A DNA stretch of 64,000 nucleotides from Physcomitrium patens (Eukaryota > Streptophyta > Bryopsida > Funariales > Funariaceae): assembly GCF_000002425.4 (NCBI RefSeq), contig NC_037254.1, positions 3,313,797-3,377,796 on the forward strand, in the 5' to 3' direction. Under the pieces are notes generated by a model. That model was not told the DNA's origin. It ran no database searches and saw only the letters and a program-made list of their open reading frames with translations. Both the position numbers and the translations under genes were made by a program. This document shows, in pieces, positions 57,363 to 64,000 of this stretch (positions are counted from its first letter, which is position 1; every line of letters starts with the position of its first letter).

Positions 57363-57632
57363 CAAGGAAACAAAGAAACAAAATCAATTTTTGGGTTTAT
57401 GCCTCCTCCGATCTCCGAAGGTTGCGCTACAGTGGTCAAGCACCAAGACTCCTTTTCTTGTGTTGGTCTCTAGAGACATACATCTCTGAACCTGAACCTG
57501 AACTAATCTGATCTAAACCTAAACTGTTCTGACCCTGAACTGATCTGATCTGAACCTGGATATCCTCCCGAGAAGCTTCGTTCGCTCGCACGTTTGTTGC
57601 TACTCATGTGTCGCTGCTTACTCTGCAGCTCT
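57362..57632. other. Moderately GC-rich flank with degenerate repeat
   Basis: It continues the non-TE island. At 57,488-57,560 variants of 'gaacctgaac' and 'gatctgaac' repeat with a period of about 6-12 bases. No gene was recognised. Confidence 0.4.
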
Positions 57633-57804
57633 TGGTGAACATATTGGGAGAATTATACTGTATAGTACACTAGTAACCTGTGTAGAATACTATCTACTAC
57701 ATTGACCTTACACCAAGAGTTGTGACGCTTGGTGTCACGGTTGTACACACAATATATATATTGTGTATCAATTGATCATATTAATAATAATGATGTTTTC
57801 AACA
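57633..57804 (+). repeat. Cop3 5' LTR (172 bp)
   Basis: It starts TGGTGAACATATTGGG and ends GTTTTCAACA, so the ends are imperfect inverted copies. It is immediately followed by a primer site, which supports the right boundary. Confidence 0.72.
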
Positions 57805-57805
57805 T

Positions 57806-57816
57806 AGTATCAGAGC
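57806..57816 (+). other. Cop3 primer-binding site, iMet tRNA
   Basis: 'agtatcagagc' matches the iMet-complementary tggtatcagagc at all but the first positions and lies one base after the LTR. Confidence 0.82.
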
Positions 57817-58084
57817 GATAGAAATATTAGATCCTAAAAATAAGCTTTTGTAAATGCTTTATTAAGAAAATAATTGCTGAAATTACAAAAATAGTTTATA
57901 ATGAAAATAATATCAATACAATTCATTATAACAACAAAGGTCGATGAAGAACTTGAAGTTCATCAAACCATGAAAAGCAATTTGAGACTGAAAATGGCAA
58001 CATACAAACCATAAGCAAAGATAAAATTGAATTGATCAAAAATAAATTTATAAATAATTACAATTCAATTTCAAATTCAAAATA

Positions 58085-59000
58085 TTGAAGATGACACAAA
58101 AAGTGGATATTAATCATGTTCCAAAATTCAATGGTTCATATTTTAACATATGGAAACATAGACTAACATTGGTTTTCAAGGCTGAAAAGTTATGGCCCAT
58201 AGTAAGTGGTGAAGAACTCTTACTAGTGGAACCAACGGAAGCTGAAATTGCTACCGGAATCCCAGCTTTACCTGCCACAGGAGTAGGGAATATAAGCACA
58301 TGGATAGACAAGGATACCTAGTCTTTAACTATAATTAATAATTGCTTAGAAAACAATATTGTTTCACATATACAATCTTGCACATCAGCTAATTCAGCAT
58401 GGCAAGGATTAATAAAAATATTTGAATCACATGATGGAGTAACTAAGATGTATTTAAAAGACAAATTATACACCTTAAAAATGAGAGAAGGTGATAGTGT
58501 TATTAAACGCATACATACCTTTAGAGCACATATGGAACAATTACTGGCAGCAGGATCAGCATTTCTAGATGATGAAGCAATTCTCACTTTAATGAGAAGT
58601 TTGCCTCTAAGTTATAGATCCTTCATTAGCTGCTTAAGAAGGCAGCCTGGGATTACATTAACATCCTTGATAACAGATTTGATCCAAGAAGAAACACTCA
58701 TGAAAAACATAAATTTAACATCTGATAATAATTCAACCTTGTATATAGGTAAGAAATTTTAGAATAATAATAAGAAATATTATTTTAATAAGGATTTCAA
58801 GAGCAGTTCACAAGGACAGAATATTACCTCTAAACTATATGAAAAGAATAATTTTGCTATTAAAAAATACTTTTTCTGTAAGAAAATAGGTCACTTGATT
58901 AAAGATTACAGAACAAGAATAGCAACTGAAAATTATAATAAGAAAACCATAAAAATATTGAACTTGAAAAGAAGAATATCAATGAATTTAACTTGCGATC
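58085..59000 (+). pseudogene. Cop3: copia gag with UBN2-type domain
   Basis: Two open stretches (58,085-58,321 and 58,448-58,762) separated by one stop near 58,319 form a copia gag. It starts MKMTQKVDINHVPKFNGSYF, then NIWKHRLTLVF. It continues SANSAWQGLIKIFESHDGVT, MYLKDKLYTLKMREGDSVI and AILTLMRSLPLSYRSFISCL, typical of the UBN2 gag family of short-LTR copia elements. A zinc knuckle lies near 58,865-58,915 (FFCKKIGHLIKDY) with the last Cys changed to Tyr. A stop at 58,760 separates the two. It is cut by Gy1-e sequence at about 59,000, so protease and pol are missing. Confidence 0.82.
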
Positions 59001-59536
59001 TTGGAGTTAGATAGCTTTGGTGTTGAAGTTCAATCACAAATTATACTTGATTGATAAAGCGTCTAAACTTTGATTTGGTGCCATCAAACTTTTTAAATAG
59101 GGTAATTCTTTGTTTTTTAATATTGGAAGGATGTTCCATAATAAGAGAAAGGACATGATTTGGCACAGATGTTGAAGCAGCTCCAATCATTTCTATATCT
59201 TCACTTCTTGCCATCTTATTGCTCCTTGTAGTGGTAAATTGAGTTGATGCATCACAAGTATTAACTCCCTCAATTGCTCTTACATTTGTGCCATTGCACT
59301 TTTTATTTCAGCAAATTTTGGTATGATAATACTTAGAAAAGAGAAGATGTCTTATATCGCTCAAGATAAACAAAAGTTAGGACTTGAGAACAAAGAAAAT
59401 ACTAAGGATAATATCAATTTAAAAGAGGGTAATTGGCAACTTCTAATACGCGTATGTCTTATCAAGGAAAAGGGGTAATCCACTCTCAATGAAGATTAGA
59501 CAAAGCTCTAATATTCTAAGTGTACTCTTGTTAATC
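59001..59536 (-). pseudogene. Gy1-e: leader, primer site and gag start
   Basis: The minus strand aligns with 42,339-42,900 in Gy1-d. The leader includes a primer-like 'aatattagagctttg' near 59,505. Gag starts at an ATG near 59,216 (MARSEDIEMIGAAST) and reads FKKFDGTKSKFRRFINQV to about 59,030. It is truncated at the Cop3 junction. Confidence 0.68.
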
Positions 59537-60085
59537 TGTCAAGGACAAGAACTTGATAAAAATAAATAAATAAGTGAGACTTTTCTTAAAGAAAGATGAA
59601 AAAATAGAAATAATTAAATATGTATATTAAAAAAGAAACTAGAGTGGCTATTGCCAAAAGACAAGAAAACTAAAGATCCTTGAAACTAGACTAGAAGCAA
59701 GAAAAGAATTGACAAGAGTGAAGAAGGCTTCACTCTTGCTTCTATATATACTATCTACCTAGGAGTTACGTGGCGACGTTCTATATGACCTCCAAAAACG
59801 TGTTGACTTTGTACAACACATATCTTAACTTGCAAGGCAAGTTTTCTATATGGGCACCACATAATTAGCTTGTTTTGCAAGCAACCAACATGTGTGGCAT
59901 GTGGTTAACTTGTTGACCAAGTTTCTAACCTACCAATCAAGTATAAACACATGTAAAGACAAAATAATATCTATGAAGCTTCTAAGAAGCTTCTCTAGAA
60001 GATATTATGAAATCAATCTACTTTTATCTACTTCTATCTATTCATATTACCTAGGTAATAATTATAGTAAATATATGTCCATAAC
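59537..60085 (-). repeat. Gy1-e 5' LTR
   Basis: 549 bp, reading TGTTATGGACATATA from 60,085 on the minus strand and ending GTCCTTGACA at 59,537. It is one of the better preserved Gy1 LTRs, and its promoter-like 'agtatatatagaagcaag' is near 59,748. Confidence 0.83.
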
Positions 60086-60099
60086 ATATAGCTAACAAA

Positions 60100-60720
60100 A
60101 AAAATTATTACTTTTTATATCAAACATGTGTTGATGCGCATCTAAAATATGTATATATGTTGTAAGTCCAAAGATTTTTAAATGACTTGAATGAAGTATC
60201 TTACCATACTTTTATGTAAAAAGAATAAATAAAGCTTCTAATGCTTTTCAAAATATTCTATTTTGTATATAACAAGTAGTGATTATGACATTTATCCAAA
60301 GAAAATTAGATAATCTAAATATATGTAATATACATCTAATGGACTCTAAAAAAGTTTTTTCCTTCTTTTGCTAATACCATTTTATTCTAATGTAAAAAAA
60401 TTCTATAAATTGAAATAGTATTCTATGTTGAATACAAAAATTATTAAATTCTTTTGATATAAATTCTCCTTCCATTATTAGAGTATATAATCTAAAATTT
60501 TATAATTTATTTGATTTTCAATATATGCTTGAAATTTTTGAAATACCTTTGATTTATATTGTAAGAATTCTATTGCCATAAATCTTGAATTATCATTAAT
60601 ATAGATGAAAAAATAAATAAATCCTTTAATAAATTTAGTTTGCATAGAATTACTTATATTGATATAAACCAACTCAAGTGGTTTTGAAGCATGTAAAGTT
60701 TTATCTTTGAAAAAAGAATT
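60100..60720 (-). pseudogene. Cop4: copia integrase, reverse
   Basis: The minus strand from 60,672 reads MQTKFIKGFIYFFIYINDNS and FMAIEFLQYKSKVFQKFQAY, where the integrase core places its second acidic region. After a stop it continues LLESIRCI-type, CYIQNRI and HLKIFGLTTYIHILDAHQ blocks to about 60,110. Frameshifts are frequent. Confidence 0.68.
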
Positions 60721-60764
60721 TTTATATTATTTTTTATCTAAATAAATTTTACATTAAAAAAATA

Positions 60765-60766
<2 letters not shown>

Positions 60767-60800
<34 letters not shown>
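60767..60800. repeat. (TA)n microsatellite
   Basis: About 17 TA units at the junction between Cop4 integrase and the GP-like LTR. Confidence 0.9.
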
Positions 60801-60806
<6 letters not shown>

Positions 60807-61234
60807 ATATTATAATATGGCCATTACATGGAAAAAAAATCAAAATAAAAAAAATATTATATTATAGGAGATTTAAAATCAAAATATTTTAATAAATTAT
60901 CTTAGAAATATAGATAATAGACAAGAAGGTAATAAAAATTAATAAGTGTTAATATTGCCTTTTGATTAAAGATTTTTTTTCTTACTTATAAGGCCATGAA
61001 TAAATAAAAATAAAGTAAATTAAGAAAATAAATCATATAAGCATCTTTAGAAAAGATTTAAAAATAGGTTTTAGTAAAATTTATCCCAAAATAAAAAAAA
61101 TTAAAAAAAAATGATATTTGAAAAGGATCAATTGTGAACCAAGGTCGAAATCATATTCCAAGGCACAAAATTATGTACCTATGGCAATTCTAAAGTTCTT
61201 TGGTTGATCAAAGAAAAAGATTTGGGAGTAAAAT

Positions 61235-62053
61235 TATAGAATAGATATTAATTCGTTTTTGAAAGATATTGGTAAAATATATTAATAGTCCATATAATAG
61301 GAAATTCAGGAGGATGGATGAGTGATTTAGTTATTAAAAGTGATTATTTATAGAATTACAGTTAGAATTTGGAGAATCAAGAGAAAGTATATAGGAGTTG
61401 TAGAAGTTAATTAAAGTGCCAAACTGTGAGAGTCGTAAGCCGAGGGCCAGGCTGTGATAGTTGTGAGTCGAGGGCCATCGCTATGACAGTGTGAGCCAGG
61501 GTAATCTTGGTGCTACCTCTTTTCTTTTGTTTGTTATTTTCTTTGAATAAGAGGATTGACAGTTTCTCAATATTGTGAAGTGAATTATGGAATGGAAATG
61601 TCATTGGTATTATTTGAAAAAAAGAAAGATTGAATGCTGAAATCTGATTGTACTTCAGTAGAGAGAATGAGTCTGTGTTTGTGTGAAACACTGTAATGTG
61701 AATGACAGTTCTCTGTGAAGAATTTCAGTGATTGGAACGAGGGTAATTGTGTGCTGAAAGCTATGAGGGCGCAATATTACAGTTGGAGATTATGAGGATG
61801 AATATATTGGTGGAAATAGCAGTTATTGGTATGACTGAATTACTGTAAGGAAGAGACCGATAAGGTGAAGAAGGAGATTATAGTTTCCTTATGTGTTCAG
61901 ATATTAGAAATAGAGACGATATATTCAGGAGGTAATTGATTGTGTGACCCTAACGTGAATGCTTAAGCAATTAGCCATTCCCCATGTTCGAATCTCCCTA
62001 TACAGGTTTATTCTGGGAGGTTTCTTCCAGAATAAGTAAAACGAGCAATCACA
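61235..62053 (+). mobile_element. Gy2 solo LTR with exact target duplication
   Basis: 819 bp, starting TATAGAATAGATATT and ending GAGCAATCACA. It is flanked on both sides by 'aaaat' (61,230-61,234 and 62,054-62,058). It is close to the 792-bp Gy2 LTRs, with an extra partial copy of the 'gagggccaggctgtgatagttgtgagtc' word near 61,441-61,480. Confidence 0.87.
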
Positions 62054-62689
62054 AAAATAATGAGAGATTTTTCAAGAGTTAGTTTCTTGGGATTTGAAAT
62101 CATATTGAGTTTTTGAAGGCTTTTCAAAATGAGTGATGTATTTAGTGGTTTTGGATTTCAAGAAATAAAAAGAAATTTATAATTTTGAATATTATGTGAG
62201 TATTGTAGTATATTTATAAGTAAAATTTTGTGAGTTTGATATTTTTCTTTTCTTTAATGTTTTTAATAAATTTGATATTAATTGAATAGTTAGATTGAAG
62301 GTTATGAGAGTTTTATCAGATTAAAGTCTCGGATTTTTGAAATTTTGAATCACTGAGGGCTTTTTTGTTTCTAAAAAATCTACTAGTTTAATTGGAGAAA
62401 AAATTGGTGAGAGCAATTTTGACTTAAAAATCTATACATAAGCTAATTTTTAAAATATTTGAATGGTTTAGTGAGGAGGAATTTTTGTTGGAAGATCAAA
62501 ATTTAGATTAGAAGAGAGCAACCAATATCCAAGAGAATTTAGGAGTTTTTTTTTTTTTTTTTTTTTTGATTAGTGAATTTTATTTTTTATCAAATTTTTT
62601 ATATTTTTTAATTACTTACAAATTGAATGTGAGTAAAATTTGAATTATGATCAATAATTTTATAAATATTTATTGAGATTTTAAAATAA

Positions 62690-63060
62690 TTATATGAATT
62701 ATTTAGGATTTATTTTGATTTTTTTTGTTTATTTAGGATTTGTGTAGGATCTCTTTAAATTTTAATTAGGATTTGACTAGGATTTGGTTAGGATATAGAA
62801 TTTTTTTAGAATATAATTAGGATTAATTTAGGATTATATTAGGATTTTTAAGGATTTCATTAGAATTTGGTTAGAATTGGGTTAGGTTTTGATTAGGGTT
62901 GGTTTAGAATTTTATTAGAATTTTATTAGAATTTATTTAGCATTTCATTAGGATTTGATTAGGTTTGATTTAGAATTTAATTAAAATTTGGTTAGAATCC
63001 ATTTAAGATTTTTATTTTAAATATTTAAAAAATATTTCTTTGATATTTCTTTAGGATTGT
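62690..63060 (+). repeat. Degenerate 'aggattt' array, second copy
   Basis: It has the same type of 'ttaggattt/attaggatt' repetition as 8,290-8,760, at the same place in the LTR. Confidence 0.65.
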
Positions 63061-63270
63061 TTTATGATATATATTTCTTTAAGAATAATTTAAAATTTCT
63101 TTTAGACTTCTTTTGGATTTGATTAAAGATTTATTAGTATTATTAAGATTTAATTAAAATTTATATAAGATTCTATTAGAATTATTAAGATTTTCTTATT
63201 GCAAATTCTATTTTATCTTCTATAGCTATGTACCTAGTATATTTTCAAGCAATCTTCACAATATAAAATA

Positions 63271-64000
63271 ATGGGATATTTATGTCAAATTTACTCATTT
63301 CTTTCAATGTATGTTGATTGACATGTCCTAAGCAATGATGTCATATTATAATTTTTTTACAGGTATTTTACTTATTACAAATGAATTTGATTATTTAAAG
63401 TAAAAAATCTCAACTTTTAATAGATAAAGACTTCTAACTTGATTAATTCTTATTATATTTTTTTTTTTAACTTTGAGATTTATATCAATATTACAATAAT
63501 TATAAAAAAAATTAATGCTTTTACATCGAGTAATAGCTAAACACATGGACAATAAAGTTTTACCTAAAGTTGATATGTGTAAAATTTCTTGTATATATAT
63601 AATTTTATCATTTTTTTACTTAATTTTACATTATAATTTTGCTAATGGCTATATATTTTGTATCATCCTCTATGTTTATAATTAAGCGTGGATTTAAAAT
63701 CTAATATGATATGAACCAGTCCTTGATTGATATCATATGATATGTTGTTCTAGTATCCAAATATCAAATAGATATAATTGTAAATTCATTCTTATTAGTA
63801 ATAATAAATAAATAAAGTGTATCTGATTTTATCAAGTTTGATTCAAAATTTCTACTTAAAATAAAATTGTCTTGGGATTTGTTTAGTCTCTTTACATGCA
63901 AGAATTCTACAATAAAATTATTTACGTCTTGGTTTACTACAATAATAATATATTAATGATTTATATGAATTTATTGAATTGTCTTCTTTTGTTCTATGTG
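63271..64000 (-). pseudogene. Cop4: copia protease region, reverse, running off the window
   Basis: The minus strand gives EQHISYDINQGLVH (near 63,735-63,700) and ILHISTLGKTLLSMCLAIT (63,585-63,530), corresponding to the copia protease start and its LHVPxLxKNLLS end. Stops are frequent. It runs upstream toward gag beyond base 64,000. Confidence 0.55.

Larger units (their letters stand above)
60801..63270 (+). mobile_element. GP-like solo LTR (about 2.5 kb with nested insert) in Cop4
   Basis: It aligns with 7,304-9,091 on both sides of the nested Gy2 LTR, for example 'aggtcgaaatcatattccaaggcac' (61,140-61,165) and the final 'tcttctatagctatgtacctagtatattttcaag' (63,217-63,250). Without the 819-bp Gy2 solo LTR it would be about 1.65 kb. 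It lies between copia integrase (below) and copia protease (above), both reverse, so it split one copia element. Confidence 0.62.

Noticed and set aside
57488..57560. Telomere-like repeat (aacctgaacc words)
   Set aside because: The unit is not TTTAGGG/CCCTAAA and drifts; it is better called a degenerate local repeat.
61407..61691. 94-residue minus-strand frame, similar to frames at 21,420 and 26,758
   Set aside because: All three lie inside Gy2 LTRs; the likeness reflects the LTR, not a protein.
1..64000. CRISPR array, operon, riboswitch, tRNA or rRNA genes
   Set aside because: No regular spacer repeat, no ribosome-binding or operon structure, and no cloverleaf or rRNA words were seen; the content is plant-type repeats.

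Overview
The window looks like repeat-dense nuclear DNA from a land plant. By eye it is about 70-75% A+T. Almost everything recognisable is a decayed LTR retrotransposon, often one nested inside another, and no intact housekeeping gene, tRNA, rRNA, CRISPR array or operon was seen. Copia-type gag/protease/integrase, Ty3/gypsy gag and pol, iMet- and Asp-type primer sites and many solo LTRs point to a plant. The chromodomain gypsy family here (called Gy1) has RT and integrase signatures closer to Tcn1/fungal-type chromoviruses than to the usual angiosperm clades. That hints at a moss or other seed-free plant, but this is an inference with modest confidence.

Names used below are local. Gy1 is a chromodomain Ty3/gypsy family with LTRs of about 550 bp that begin TGTCATGGAC and end GTCCTTGACA. 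Gy2/Gy2b is a second gypsy family with LTRs of 730-820 bp and a tRNA-Asp-like primer site. GP is a family with 1.3-1.6 kb LTRs whose short interior encodes only gag and protease. GP-like LTRs are long solo LTRs with the same ends (TGTTGT...ACAACA). LL is a 2.1-2.5 kb AT-rich insert with no visible coding capacity. Cop1-Cop4 are copia elements.

Layout: 0.2-6.7 kb is a decayed Gy1 copy split by LL-1 and by an unidentified 0.9 kb insert. 6.9-9.4 kb is reverse-strand copia debris around a GP-like solo LTR. 9.7-12.7 kb is Cop1 (gag, protease and integrase on the minus strand). 12.7-18.6 kb is GP-1, whose two LTRs both carry a segment of a Gy2-like gag gene. 18.6-20.1 kb and 28.4-29.5 kb are two halves of one Gy1 copy. 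Between them lies a Gy2b remnant (20.1-21.1 and 27.2-28.4 kb), itself split by a complete-ended Gy2 element (21.06-27.19 kb). 29.5-34.7 kb is GP-2, split by LL-2. 35.1-40.05 kb is a reverse Gy1 copy holding a Gy2b solo LTR. 40.4-41.6 kb is a decayed pogo/Tigger-like DNA transposase. 41.8-49.4 kb is a Gy1 copy with both LTRs, holding a GP solo LTR. 50.3-51.8 kb is another GP-like solo LTR. 52.2-56.5 kb is Cop2, with both of its very short LTRs. 56.8-57.6 kb is a GC-richer island, the only candidate host sequence. 57.6-59.0 kb is the Cop3 LTR, primer site and gag. 59.0-60.1 kb is a reverse Gy1 5' end. 60.1-64 kb is reverse Cop4 split by a GP-like LTR that itself holds a Gy2 solo LTR.

The genes do not work together as a pathway; what the window records is a sequence of insertions. 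Gy1 copies are oldest (many stops and frameshifts), while Gy2 and GP-1 are younger (LTR pairs alike at roughly 95% by eye). The points most worth a second look are the promoter-region replacement in the GP-1 LTRs, the gag-protease-only design of GP, the Tcn1-like character of Gy1, the four zinc knuckles and post-integrase coiled coil of Gy2, the pogo-like transposase, and the GC-rich island.
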